64,000 bases of DNA from positions 1,612,001-1,676,000 of the forward strand of contig CM023540.1 of assembly GCA_013350335.1 (NCBI GenBank), written 5' to 3'. Source of the stretch: Chimonanthus salicifolius. Lineage: Eukaryota > Streptophyta > Magnoliopsida > Laurales > Calycanthaceae. Both the position numbers and the translations under genes were made by a program. The notes below the pieces were generated by a model. That model was given only the letters and a program-made list of their open reading frames with translations, was not told where the DNA came from and did no database searches. Below, one piece after another: positions 11,101 through 22,631 of the stretch (positions are counted from its first letter, which is position 1; every line of letters starts with the position of its first letter).

Positions 11101-11676
11101 GGCTTAACTCACCACATTAAATACCATACATTTATTACACTTGAGTCAACCCAACCATCTAATTTAAATGCAACTCGTTCCAATCCAACTCAACCTGATT
11201 TGACTCACCATTGAGCTCATTTGAGGGCCCACACGGTCAGCGGTGGTCAACAAGGTCAACCTGACCCATTGGGTCCCCATTTAGCTTGTTGACCCGTTTG
11301 ACTCCATGACCCATTTATGGGTTGTTTTAGCCATTTGCATTTGGTTTTCACATGTGCATCAAGCCTACCCATTTATGCTCCACTTAATTTCCAATCAATT
11401 CAGCTTAACCCCATTAAATTTGGGCTCACCCAATGGTCTAATAAGTCCATTATGACCCATTGGGTCCAATTGGGTCCTTTGACCCAATTAACCATATTGA
11501 CCCAAATTGATGTTCATTACCCATTCATGATAATTTGACCCTTATAATATGTTCATATGATCTTAATTTGAACAATGGGCCCCACCATTTCCTTATTTAA
11601 CATCATAATTAATAAATTTAACAATCCAGGGGCATCTTCGTAATTATCCATCTTATTGAGAAATTGGGATGTTACA
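8197..11676 (-). mobile_element. Solo LTR, Tekay-like gypsy, inserted in ORF2
   Basis: The element begins TGTAACGCCCCGCC and ends GGGATGTTACA. On the minus strand it begins TGTAACATCCCAATTTCTCA, close to the start of the complete element's LTR at 40454 (TGTAACACCTCAATTTCTCA). Length is 3480 bp. The flanks gaaag (8192-8196) and aaaag (11677-11681) are a target-site duplication with one change. It holds palindromes of the GGTTCGGCCAT/ATGGCCGAACC type near 9451, 9559, 9824, 10063, 10213, 10432 and 10519, and a 60-bp tandem array at 8890-9178. No internal coding part is present, so it arose by LTR-LTR recombination. Short ORFs within it look accidental. Confidence 0.85.
8890..9178. repeat. 60-bp tandem repeat in the LTR (about 5 units)
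   Basis: Units start near 8899, 8959, 9019, 9078 and 9138. Each contains CTCCTGGCGGGACC, then a short spacer and CGCCTAAGGAG, so every unit is itself a weak inverted repeat (CTCC...GGAG). The array sits at the same relative place in the LTR as the 63-bp units at 28385 and the two-unit array at 26780. Confidence 0.8.
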
Positions 11677-12963
11677 AAAAGGAAAGGAGAAATTGGCAGA
11701 ACAAGAAGAAAGCCAAAAGGGTTTTACTCCAACAAAAGACCTGAGTCAATCAGAATTATATCTTTACACTGGTAATAGAATTCTTGTTACTTCAGATTGT
11801 CTTATGGAAGAAAGATCTATTGAAGATAATGTATATTTTCTCTTTGGAAAGGAACTTCATTATTATTCCCCGGACAAGAGAAAAACCCGTGAATGGTATC
11901 TCAATATTTTACTTCAGACGAAAGCGTCCTCATCTTCCACAACAAAAATGCAAATGGTATCATCACCTATTCAAAGTTCACTATTCTTAAAATCCTCACT
12001 GAGGAAGATTGGGATGGTCCTCTTTACATGACAAGACCAGTCCAGCTCTATAATTCGATTGAGTTCTTTAATTATTGGGATTATATTGATGCATGGAAAT
12101 TTGCGTTAATGTGGCAAAATCGTCAGTATAGTCATTCTTGGTTTATCAGGTTCAAAGAAGAAAGTCCTGATGTCAATCCTATTCACCGCAATTTCCCATC
12201 TTGGTTTCTCTTCACTTGGTGGTCTCATTTTGGCGCTTCCCGAAAAATCCTTCCTGATAATTTTCGTTATCTATTTATTAAATTTGGCCAAGTTGAAGAA
12301 AAGGTCTCTTGTGATATGATTAATGTTCTTCTTTTCTTTGCGAAGTTCCATATTCCATACATTCTCCAATGGAAATTTGAGGTGAAAAAAGATTTATATG
12401 GTCACACTTGTCTTTTTTAAACTATGTACCAAAAATGGTGGCCTAAAATCGAGAATGATACTATGAGAGAATTTTGAATCAAATCTCTCCTCCTGAAAAG
12501 ACTAATGATCCTCTTTCAGATGAAAAGCCTCTTGAGAATGAAACGGTCATGGCTGATCTCTTAGCCAAGAAAATTGGTGAAGAAATTGCTCATGAAAATC
12601 CCTTGATCCTATGGATATGTCTGTTGAATCTGTTAATTTTGAAGAAAAGATTAAACAGATTTAGAAGAATATTTGCCAAAAAAGAAAGGTGATCAGCATG
12701 ATTGGGGTTCTAATCATGATCCTGACAAAAAACTTGATGATGAAGGTGTGCCCCTTGAGAACCTTCATCCTCGGTGGGACCCTGACTCTCATGTCAATGC
12801 CGAAGGATGAGTTACTGAGTACCTTCGTGGTGGAAAATTCTGGTATTCCTCAGCCAAGGACAAAGGAAAAGGAGTCTCGGTTGGCTGAATTATTTCGCAT
12901 GAACTTTGCAAAAGCTAAAGATTTGATGAAAAAGAAGATATGATTTGAGATCCTGTTGAATGT

Positions 12964-12979
12964 TGGTATCTCAGAGCCA
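12964..12979 (+). other. Disrupted primer-binding site at the end of unit A
   Basis: TGGTATCTCAGAGCCA is the primer-binding site with an extra TC. Distance from the intact site at 1375, after subtracting the solo LTR and one duplication copy (3485 bp), is 8104 bp, which gives the length of this viral unit. Confidence 0.75.
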
Positions 12980-12980
12980 T

Positions 12981-13035
12981 ATTTAAGAGAAAATCTGAGA
13001 AAACACCCTTTAAAGGATTGGTTCTTCAAGAAAAG
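12981..13035 (+). pseudogene. Coat-protein fragment at a rearrangement joint
   Basis: About 55 bases match the ORF1 interval near 3675-3725 in the same orientation. They join the primer-binding site through the shared AGCCAT at 12975-12980. The next bases flip to the minus strand after about 8 filler bases. This short fragment marks two successive break joints. Confidence 0.7.
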
Positions 13036-13043
13036 ATGTTTTA

Positions 13044-14821
13044 AATGGCAATTTTCTAGGAACATATATCGCATTTGCAGGGATTTCTTTTGAACTTTCT
13101 TCTTTCCATTTATTTAATTCTGGTTTTGTTCTAATTGTTCTTTCTATCCTTTCCGTTTGTTCTCCAATGGTTAATAAGGATAGATTAGCATAATTATTTT
13201 GTTCAATTATATCTCCAAAGCTCCTTGCTATGTCAATTCCATTTATTTTGGTTTTTTATTCAAATATGGATCCATTTTTGATAGGCATAGCAAAATTCTT
13301 GGTTTCTTTTGAGGCAGAAATATCAAGTTTCTTCCATGGTGGGTGAGATCTTTGAATCTCTTTTCCTTCAACGTCTTTCCATGTTCTAGACGTTTTTCCT
13401 ATAACTCTTATTTGTTTTGGGCTTTGGGTTTCTTCTTTTTTATCTTTTCCTTTCTTAAAATATTCCTTAAACTAATCAAAGAAAGGCATATTTCTTTCTT
13501 CTTCTTCCATTTGGTAATACCATAGTTCTCTCATTTTTTCTTTTTCTTCTAAATTAAATTTCTTGAAGAACCAATCCTTTAAAGGGTGTTTTTTCAGATT
13601 TTCTCTTAAATATGGCTTATCAATTTTAAATTTTTTGACAGGTTCTTCCTCTCGCTTTTGGATACTTACCGTTCTTATGACTCCATGGAGGAAATCATTC
13701 TCACTAGGGTTGTAGGTTCTTTCTTACGAGGTTCTTTTATACACAGGGTGTTCAATTTCACTTTCTTTGTTTCTAAAAACTTTTTGATCCATTTCTTCTT
13801 TCTCACTACTTTTTTTTATCATCATCAACTTCTTCTAATTTAAAACTTTTTCTTCCTTCAGTGTAGCCAGCAAAGCTTCTCCTGGCTCGTTCCATCTTTC
13901 TTCTAAAATTAACCTCAGCATTTCCATTTGGTAATTTGACTATTGCTTTGCAAATCATCTATTATTTCATTTACCCTTGGCGTAACATCTTCTATTTGCC
14001 AATTTCTTGGGAGAACAACTTCTTCTCAGCTGATAAATTTTTGGATAAACACATTATTATTAAAGTTTGTTTCCATAAGAACTGTGGTTTTTTCTTTATC
14101 AACGTTATCATTGTAGGCTATCATGGGAAAGACAGAGATCATGGATTTGTAGAACATACGATAGACTATAGCAAAAGGTTTACTTCTTGGACTCATTTTT
14201 AATCCTTTACTTTGGAATCCAATGGTTGCACAATCAAGGACATCATCATCATGAACATCAACTGTGATGTTAGAAACAATTAAAATAAACAGGTCCATGA
14301 CAGAGACTTGATTCGACCATAGCATAGAGAGAATCATCAAACTCATCATGTCTCTGATCCCACACATAAGCACATACAGAAACATTTAATCCTAATAGGG
14401 ACAATGGTTTGATTCCTACCTGAATTAATCCTATGTGTAGGTAGTTGTATTTGGTCCTGATTTGTTCAATAATTCTTCTTTCAAGGATTTTGATTGTTTG
14501 TTTTCCTCTAGAGAGGGAAATAGTTTTCTCAACAGTTTTAATGTGATAATCATTTTGTTCTTCAAATGTGCCATTACTATATATTTCTGTTACAGGCAAG
14601 GCTGGCATCTTCCAATTGGATATGGCTTGGGCAAAGTTTTCATACACCTTTTCTTCAGAATTTTTTATTTTTTCTGGATTTTCTTTAGCTATACTGGGAT
14701 GAGGAAAGTTGGACAAAGCAGATTGGTAAGATGAGGAAGATGAAGTAGACCTATTAGAAGGATGCTGAAATGACTTAAACCAATTCTTAAAAAGTTTTGT
14801 TTTTCCCTTAGAATTTTCCAT
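13044..14821 (-). pseudogene. ORF1 movement protein and coat-protein N-part, unit B
   Basis: This is the minus-strand copy of the beginning of ORF1. The ATG is at 14821 (MENSKGKTKLFKNWFKSFQHPS). The movement-protein domain spans about 14820-13920 and the charged coat-protein lead runs to about 13044, where the unit is cut. The movement part is open from 14821 to 14270. It then shifts frame at the run of bases corresponding to FNCFP, and again near 13945. The end at 13044 is a junction, not the natural end, because the rest of the coat protein is missing. Confidence 0.7.
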
Positions 14822-15332
14822 TTGAATGGCTCGTTAAAAGCAGAAAAAGTTCTGTCAACAATTTACAGCCCTTAATGCCTGATCACGGCCAGAAGTGGGA
14901 CTTAAAACGCGACCACACTTTTTGAAAAATAAACGAGGCACAAAAGTGGAGAATAAGAAGGAAAATAAAATCTCTAAAAAGAATTGGATAAATCAACTAG
15001 GTTAAAAAACTTCAGATCCTAGATAATAGATTTAATTCATCTTACTATTAAAGGTCTTAGCAAAGATTTAAACCCGAGATAATAATTGTAATTCTTCATT
15101 CAAATGGTTACAATATTCTCTTACACGATTACACAAGGATACTAACATAGATCTCCTAATAGTATGTATGCGGATAACAAGATATCTTCCTGCAGCTATA
15201 TTTTCGTCTATTTGTCAAATAACATTTTCTAATCTTCTAAACTGATTTTCACAATATCTGAGATCACACAATAATTCTTCTCTCCTAACAGAACGAAGAG
15301 GCATCTCAGAAAGCCATTGCTTGTAATTTTGA
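14822..15332 (-). other. Viral leader (minus strand), unit B
   Basis: Leader between the small ORF and ORF1. It keeps the interval missing from unit A (15200-15330), which adds a second short basic, Arg/Glu-rich reading frame downstream of the small ORF. No other gene is visible. Confidence 0.5.
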
Positions 15333-15536
15333 TTATGTCCTGAATACTTCTAATTGGAACACATCATAAGCTTGAATTAAAATTATTCTTCGTCTTTCAT
15401 ATCGTTGATGTCGTGGGTAATTTCTATGAGTGCATATTTGCAAGTGTTGTCGTATGTGTTCAAGAAGAATTTCTATTTTTCTCAATGTTGGAACATCATC
15501 ATAATACTTATTAAGCAAAGCAAGACGAATAGACAT
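15333..15536 (-). pseudogene. Small leader ORF of the pararetrovirus, unit B
   Basis: This is a 67-codon reading frame starting at the ATG at 15536 (LLNKYYDDVPTLRKIEILLEHIRQHL). It is a basic, helix-rich protein with an Arg-rich centre (NYPRHQRYERRRI). The same frame and end (VFQLEVFRT) recur in unit D. It starts 1-3 bases after the putative splice acceptor. The function is unknown. Agreement between copies is the only evidence for coding. Confidence 0.45.
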
Positions 15537-16145
15537 GTTCTATAAAAGGTAACAACATGATTAGAAAACAAACTTAAACATATCAAACTTATGGAGGCTC
15601 AAGCATTACTTACTGACTAATGACAGGACTCCAAGCAACTTTTAGCACACTTCAAACTTCAAGCTCACTCACACACTTGGACTCAGATAAAACTTTGATC
15701 TAATTTTTTATTTCAAATGTCGATGATTCACTCTGAAAACACAAGGCTCCTTATATAGATGGAGCAAGCACACAATAGGAACACTCTCTTCCGACCAAGA
15801 GAGGAGAGTACTCAAAAAGAAATAGTAAAAAGAAATTCTACCAACACAAACATCCAAACTAACTTTACAAAAGAGATTCCCCACTTGGGGACATAGTAAA
15901 AAGATACAATAAGTGAAGCATCTTTTGACCAAATGGGATGCACACTAAAAACAACTTTATCTTCCTTTGATAATTCTAAGACATCTGGCAGCATACCCCC
16001 ACCAAAAAGCAACACCAACTTTTTTGGCTTGATAATAGAGGTGCCTTTTGACTGGATGGGACACCAAAGACAATACAACTTTAGCAATTTTTCATTCTAA
16101 TATGACATCTGGCAATATACCCCCACCAGAAGAGATAAGTCCAAA
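15537..16145 (-). promoter_or_regulatory. Viral promoter region, unit B
   Basis: Read on the minus strand, this region holds the direct-repeat blocks, a strong TATA box (CTATATAAGG, plus-strand 15749-15758) and the splice donor GTAAGT near 15610. In this copy AATAAA has become AATGCT, so the poly(A) signal is lost. Confidence 0.65.
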
Positions 16146-16159
16146 TGGCTCTGATACCA
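16146..16159 (-). other. tRNA-Met primer-binding site, unit B
   Basis: TGGCTCTGATACCA is the reverse complement of TGGTATCAGAGCCA. It lies just outside the ORF2 end, as in the other units. Confidence 0.85.
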
Positions 16160-16177
16160 ACATTCAACAGGATCGCA

Positions 16178-17401
16178 TCAAATTTTCTTTTTCATCAAAT
16201 CTTTAGCTTTTGCAGAGTTCACGCGGAATATTTCAGCCAACTGAGATTCCTTTTCTTTTTCTTTCCCTTTGTCCTTGGATGAGGAATACCAAAATTTTCC
16301 ACCACGAAGATATTCTGTGACTGACCCATCAGGATTAACATGAGAGTTTGAGTCCCATCGAGGATGGAGATTCTCAAGGGGCACAACTTCATCATCAAGA
16401 TTTTCATCTGGATCATGATTAGAATCCCAATCATGAAAAGTGTCTTTCTTCTTTGGAAGATATTCTTCTAGGATTTGTTTTATTTTTTCTTCAAAATTGA
16501 CAGATTCAACTGAGACGTCCATTGGCTTGGGGATTTTTCACGAGCAATTTCTTTAGCAATCTTTTTAGCTAAAAGATCAGCCATTACCATTTCTCTCATA
16601 AGGGCTTCCATTTTTGGTACATAGTTTGAAAAAGACAAGTGTGAGCATATAAATCTTTTTTCACCTCAAATTTCCATTGGAGAATGTATGGAATATGGAA
16701 CTTCGCGAAGAAACGAAGAACATTAATCATATCACAAGAGACCTTTTCTTCAACTTGGCCAAATTTAATAAATAGATAACGAAAATTATCAGGAAGGATT
16801 TTCCGGGAAGCACCAAAATGAGACCACCAAGTGAAGAGAAACCAAGATGGGAAATTGCAATGAATAGGAGTGATATCAGGACTTTCTTCTTTGAACCTGA
16901 TAAACCATGAATGACTATATTGACGATTTTGCCAAATTAATGCAAATTTCCAAGCGTCAATATAATCCCAATAATTGAAAAACTCATCGAATTATAGAGT
17001 TGGACTGGTCTTGTCATGTAAAGAGGACCATCCCCATCTTCCTCAGTGAGGATTTTGAGAATAGTGAACTTTGAATAAGTGATAATTCCACTTGCATTTT
17101 TGTTGTGGAAGATGAGGACGCTTTTCGTCTGATGTAGAATAATGAGATACCATTCACGGGTTCTTCTTTTGTCTGGGGAATAATAATGAAGTCCCTGTCC
17201 AAAGAGAAAATATACATTATCTTCAACAGATCTTTATTCCATAAGGCAATCTGATGTAACAAGAATTTTGTTACCAGTGTAAAGATATAATTCTGATTGG
17301 CTTGGGTCTTTTGTTGGAGTAAATCCCTTTTGGCTTTCTTCTTGTTTTGCCAATTTCTCCTTTCCTTTCTTCTGGATGAATGGAGAAGAACTACTTGCCA
17401 T
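16178..17401 (-). pseudogene. Pararetrovirus ORF2, unit B
   Basis: The ATG at 17401 starts MASSSSPFIQKKGKEKL. The first two codons overlap the ORF1 stop (TAG at 17391-17393 on the plus numbering), an 11-base overlap. The C-terminal part is open from 16522 to 16178 (acidic DWDSNHDPDENLDDE, then the basic end). The middle is shifted near 17235, 17000 and 16560, and a block corresponding to about 890-960 of the first copy is missing near 16600. The function is unknown. Confidence 0.7.
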
Positions 17402-18714
17402 TTTGTCTTCCCTGAAGAAATTCTCTAGTAAGAAAATCAGAGAGAGAGTTAGAATTTCCATTGATAAATTCAATTTTGAATTCAAATACGGATAAAATGG
17501 CTTGCCATCTGGCAAATATTTGTTTAGAGACAAGATTTTTGACATCTTTTTCCAAGATTTCGTTTGCTACTTTGGCATCAACTCTGATCAGAAATTCTTT
17601 GTTTAATAAATCATGTTGGAATTTTGTCACACAAAGAACAATGGCAAGAACTTCCTTTTTGATGGTTGAATATTTCTTTTGAGCTTCATTCCAAAGACCA
17701 GAATTGAATCTTATTAATTCTTCCTTTGAATCTTTTTGTTGTAAAAGAATTCCACCATAACCATTGTCAGAAGCATCAGTCTGAACTATTTTGAAGGCTT
17801 CTGGATCAGATAAGCATCTGCAAGGAAGATTTTTAACTCTTTCTTTAATCCTTTTTACTGCATTAGTATGATTAAAAGTCCATTCTTTAGGGTTTTTCTT
17901 CAGCCTATCTTGGAGAAGTTTTCTATCTTTTGCCAAGTCTTGATAGAAAAAGGCTACATAATTTAAACATCTAAGAAATCTTTGTAACATATTTTTGTCT
18001 TTGATTTCATCTGGGAACTTATAAGCAAATTGAATTACTCTGTTGGTAGGAGTAATTTTTCTGTCTTCTATTTCAAATCCTAAGAATCTGATTTTCTGTT
18101 GGAACAAATTCATTTTCCTTTTGGACAAGACTAGACCATTTTATTTTATAATTCTTTTGAATATATTCAAATGTTTCCAATGTTGATCTACTGATTCAGA
18201 GAAGATAAGAATATCATCAATGTAAACAATGGTAAATTGAGTATAGGATGAAAATATATTATTAATGACATTTTGAAATTTAGATGGAGCATGGGGACTG
18301 CAAATGCAATTTTATATCTATCTCCTTCTTTTATCCGAATCTGCCAAAATCCTGATTTTAAGTCGAATTTTGAAAATATTTTGGCATTGTTTAGCCTGTT
18401 AAGCAAGTCTTGCGTATTAGGTAGGGGGTACATAATAGATTGCAATACTTTGTTTAAAGGCTTATAATTGATAACCAATCTTGGAACTCCTCTTTCTATT
18501 TCAACAGCTTTTTCCACATAGAATGCCGTGTAACTCCAAGGGGATTTGTTTTTTCTAATCTATCCTTTTTTCCAATAAATCACTTATTTCTTTTTGACAG
18601 AGTTTTAAATGATTTGCATCCATTTGTGATGGATTGGCTTTTGTAGGAATATCCTTTTCATCAAACCCTTTAATATACGCTAGACTTACAATATGCCTTT
18701 TTCTATTCCAGAAT
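17391..18714 (-). pseudogene. ORF1 RNase H and reverse transcriptase, unit B
   Basis: The RNase H is one of the best preserved in the window. It is open from 18128 to 17391 and keeps the first catalytic Asp (QTDASDNGYGGILLQQ), the KYSTIKKEVLAIVLC helix and the natural TAG end. The RT lies upstream, with a YIDD box at plus-strand 18213-18224. A stop near 18130, a missing stretch between the GVPMGHY and FGLKN motifs near 18285, and frameshifts near 18550 break it. The gene is cut at 18714 by a solo LTR. Confidence 0.75.
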
Positions 18715-21700
18715 TGTAACGCTCGCCCCTTTTCACTAAGCTTAGCTGAAAATCAGGGTAATTTTTTTTCTTTTGAAATAAAGAGTGACAAAAGGCGCGG
18801 GGCGTCACGACACGAGTTAAGTCAGAGTTTCCAAAGCCCGGCCCTTAACTGGCCAACCCTACGTGTGCATGGAACTAAGTCCACGAGAACGGTTCACACG
18901 TAGAAGGTAAGCTTGCGAAATATTAACTTAAAGCGGAGTGATAATAGAATCTATCATACCAATTTTAGATAAAAAGGAAGTTATATCACTTAATTACTAA
19001 TAATACCTCAAAATTTTAATATCGAAATAAAAGTCCAAACTATAGCAATAGTCTAAATTATTATAGTCCAACGAGCTAAGTTACTCAAATTACATTTCCA
19101 AAATAAACTTAAGTAAATAAACTAGCTCGCTCCTCCAAGCTCCTACGCTTGGCTCTGGTCGCACCCTTCATTTCCTCCATTTCCTGCGTCATCATCTAAG
19201 GTGGAAGTAGGGCGTTAGACAACGCGCCCAGTAGGTACTCCGAGTAGGGCCAACACATGGATTAGTGATAACAAAACACATAGATAATAGTATAGCAAAA
19301 CTATGCAGTCAATGCTATGCCATGGGTGTCATATGTCATGAGTCCCACCCATCATGTACATCATCATTATACAATGTCCCTCTTTAATCATACATATTGT
19401 CCCCCTTGATGGAAAACCCTCATCAAGGTATTACAATCTCATCCTACCCCCCTTGATGAATGAAGCACATCAAGGTATCCCCATGTGTGTTTATCGGTCG
19501 CCCCGACGGAGCATGGACTCCGGTTTCATTTCATCCCTCCCCTGCCATGCATGAGATGTAAATGCAATATGCCATATAAAATACAAATCATAGCATTAAA
19601 ACCCATCTTAAAACATGTCATTTGATTACCAAAATAAATCAAGGAAAACATCCATAAACACATAATCCATGGCTTACAATAAGGTAGGAATCCTACCAAA
19701 TACCAACTAGTGTTCCCTTGCGTTTCCATCCACGAATTCGGTCACCGATTGCGCACCGCTTGTGAGATCCCGATACCTTATTACACACAACCAATTAAAC
19801 CCATGTTTCAACCATGCCTAAGTCCATTACTCATAACTTAGTGGGGTTCGGCCATACACCATGGCCGAACCTCACTAACTAGGTTTTTGGGTCCCCTTTT
19901 TAATCCATAGATTATTTTAGTTACATGAGTCTAAAAACCAGCAACCTATGCTTCATTTATCCTGCAAATAAGATCATTATTTAAAGCCCTTAAGTCCACA
20001 AACATCCCCCATGGGGTTCGGCCATACACCATGGCCGAACCCATGGTCTTCCATTTTGGCTATATTTACACTTTTGCCATCCTTCTTCCCATGGTTAATC
20101 ACTCATTTATTTTTACATCCTTAGGTCCATAACTGATCCATAAATATGGATCCATGATTGATTTATTAACCATGACATAAAATCATTAAAATCAGCCATT
20201 TACTTAACCTAATTCCCATTCATTTAAACACATGCATAGACCTTAACTTAGCCCATAAAATGGCTCACAAATGGGTCATGGGGTTCGGCCATACACCATG
20301 GCCGAACCCATGATGTTATTTTCCTCCTCTTTCCTTAGATCTTTCACAACTTTTAGATCCACAACAAGGTCCCTCCATGAGGGGATTCCATCATACATTT
20401 AAATCACCATTTTTGAACATCATTAGGTACATTTTGAGTCCATTGTAGTCACCAACCTTCCCTCATCATTTTCCATCTTTCTATGGTTCCAATATATTTA
20501 AATCCACCAAAACTTCCCCATGGGGTTCGGCCATCCATGGTCCATGGTTTACCATTATTTCCATCCTTTTAAAACATTGCTTACAACACTTAAAATCCAT
20601 TTAAAACCATCAACATTCTTCATCATTTTCCATCTTTTCACCCATTAAAATTACTAGTACACCTGCATGGGGTTCGGCCATACATCATGGCCGAACCCTA
20701 TGGTTCATCATCTTCCTTAAAAATCCACATCCAATGGTTAGATTCACTTGATGGGGTTCGGCCATATACCATGGCCGAACCTCATCCAATCCACTTCTTT
20801 TGTCCTTTTGATCCACATACGTAGAAACCTAGGGTTTGGCCATGCAAAGGCCAAACCATATATCTTAGACCATACACCTTATTTTAATCATGCATGGGGT
20901 CCTTTCCATATCTCCATAACAGTTAGGGTTCGGCCATTGCGTCTTTTACCCATCTTTGCTGTGCATGCATGCATAATCCATATACATACATAATGTCCTT
21001 ATTTGTTTCATTCTTCATAGCCTACCTTAGCCATTAGGGTTTGTCCCTGTCCTATCCTTAATGGATTTTAAATCCAAGGCCCATAATGTTTTGGCCACTT
21101 TTCAACCCAAGAAAATGGACCTTCATGACTTCCTTTAATTCCTAAAAAAATAACATCTTGTTGAGTGCAACTTACCTATCCCGCGGCTCCTCCTGTTTCC
21201 TCTTGCTCCTCTTGATCCTTAGCCTTTCTCCTTCCTTCTTTCTCATTGATGTTCGGCCAATGGGTGAGCTTGATCCAATAAAATCTCCTAGGGCTGGTTC
21301 AGCCAAGATGGAGTAGGTTTGAGAGAGGGAGAGGAGGAGAGAATGGGAAAATATCTCAAGTCTTGGATCTTGAAGGTGTGATCGGCCAAGCTTAGGTTCT
21401 TCTCTTTTCTTCTAAGTTTCTTTCTCTTCTTTTGGTCTTTGGAAGAGAGGAGAGGACGGCTAGGAGAGGGAGTGAGAGATGGAGAGATGGAAATGAGATG
21501 AAACCTTAGTCTTTCCCATCTCAACTTGGGTTGCTTGGGTTAGACTCCACCCTCATTAAGGTGGAGTCTTCCCCATGAGCCCCTTGACCAAGCTAATGGG
21601 TGCATGGCCTTGCATGCCATTAATCTAAGGCCCATTGTCCCTTACTGGTGGTGGTTGGGGATGGGATGGAACCACCAACCCACCATGCGCCAATGCATGC

Positions 21701-22549
21701 CCAAGTTAGCCCCCATTTCATGGATCTTGTCTTAGCCATACCACTCTTCCATGGCCAACGGTTTTGGTGGTCTAAGTTTGGGAGGTTTGGGTGGGTCAAA
21801 TGAGATGGAAATCACCCATTTGACTCACCCATTTCCTAGTTGACTCACCCCAATTAACTCACCCCATTTACTTAATTAATTTGATTCTTAACTTAGGTCA
21901 TTTGATTACTTAATTTAATTCCATTTCTTTCCCTTTAATTTCTCCATGAATCCACCAATGGTTGACTTGTCAACCATGGTGGCCGGCCCCACCAATTCCT
22001 TAGCCAACCCGCCACCCCACTTGATGAGGTGGAGGTGGGCCCCACTTGATCATGCTACCTTGGTTTAATCAAGATTAACTTAGGTAATTTACATTAACTA
22101 ATTCAACTCAATTTACCTTGATCCTCCTTAATTTACCTTTGAAAACCCATGGTTGACTTAGGGGGGCCCCACTAAACCATAACACTTGGGTAATTTCCAA
22201 TTTAACTTGGGTGATTCTTAATCACTTCAATCCATTCCATTTAATTGGATCACCATTGGCCCATGGCCCAATTAAATTCACCTTCTACCCATTTACCCTA
22301 ATACTCAAACCATCTTGACCCATTGGGTCCCAAATTGGGTATTTGACCCAATTGACCATCCTTGACCCAATTAACCATCATTGACTCATTTAAATGAAAT
22401 TAATCCAATCCTTGGTCCATTGGACCATACTTGGGCCATTGTCCAAATTTTGATCCATTTACCATTCATTCCGTCAAAATTCTAAATTTCAACCATTAAA
22501 ATAAATAATAGCCAATATATGTATTGATTTAAAAATTCGGGCTATTACA
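18715..22549 (-). mobile_element. Solo LTR, Tekay-like gypsy, inserted in unit B RT
   Basis: The element is TGTAACGC...TATTACA and is 3835 bp long. It is flanked by a perfect agaat duplication at 18710-18714 and 22550-22554. Minus-strand orientation is inferred because its 3'-type end (...GGGCGTTACA read in reverse) faces left. Palindromes lie near 19842, 20012, 20279, 20671 and 20754, with decayed ones near 20521 and 20835. The region 21550-22500 is rich in short GGGTCAA/TTGACCC-type motifs. There are no coding domains inside. The start TGTAATAGCCCGAATTTTTAA (minus strand, first 20 bases comparable) marks a subfamily different from the complete element. Confidence 0.85.
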
Positions 22550-22554
22550 AGAAT

Positions 22555-22630
22555 GCAGTGGGTAATTTAGAGCAACATTCATCTTCAAATTGCTTTTTGA
22601 AATTTTCTAGACTTACAATATGCCTTTGTT
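22555..22630 (-). pseudogene. ORF1 protease-RT linker fragment with a template-switch joint
   Basis: Viral sequence resumes after the solo LTR (GAATGCAGTGGGTAATT...). At about 22608 it jumps back to TAGACTTACAATATGCCTTT, which is also present at 18682-18701 on the other side of the LTR. The piece then runs into the 9-bp repeat array. Confidence 0.65.
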
Positions 22631-22631
22631 T

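Larger units (their letters stand above)
8160..12943 (+). pseudogene. Pararetrovirus ORF2, unit A, split by a solo LTR
   Basis: The ATG at 8160 begins ORF2. The gene is cut at 8196 by a 3.48-kb solo LTR and continues from 11682 to the TGA at 12941-12943. The downstream part keeps the aromatic-rich core (WWSHFGASRKILPDNF) and the acidic tail. Extra damage: a TAA at about 12418-12420 where other copies have CAA, a one-base loss near 12461, another near 12600, and one near 12660. Removing the LTR and one copy of the 5-bp duplication makes it collinear with the copy at 56-1354. Confidence 0.75.

Noticed and set aside
21288..21524. Ser/Pro-rich frame in the LTR at 18715-22549
   Set aside because: Low-complexity CT/GA-rich DNA, no match in the related LTRs.
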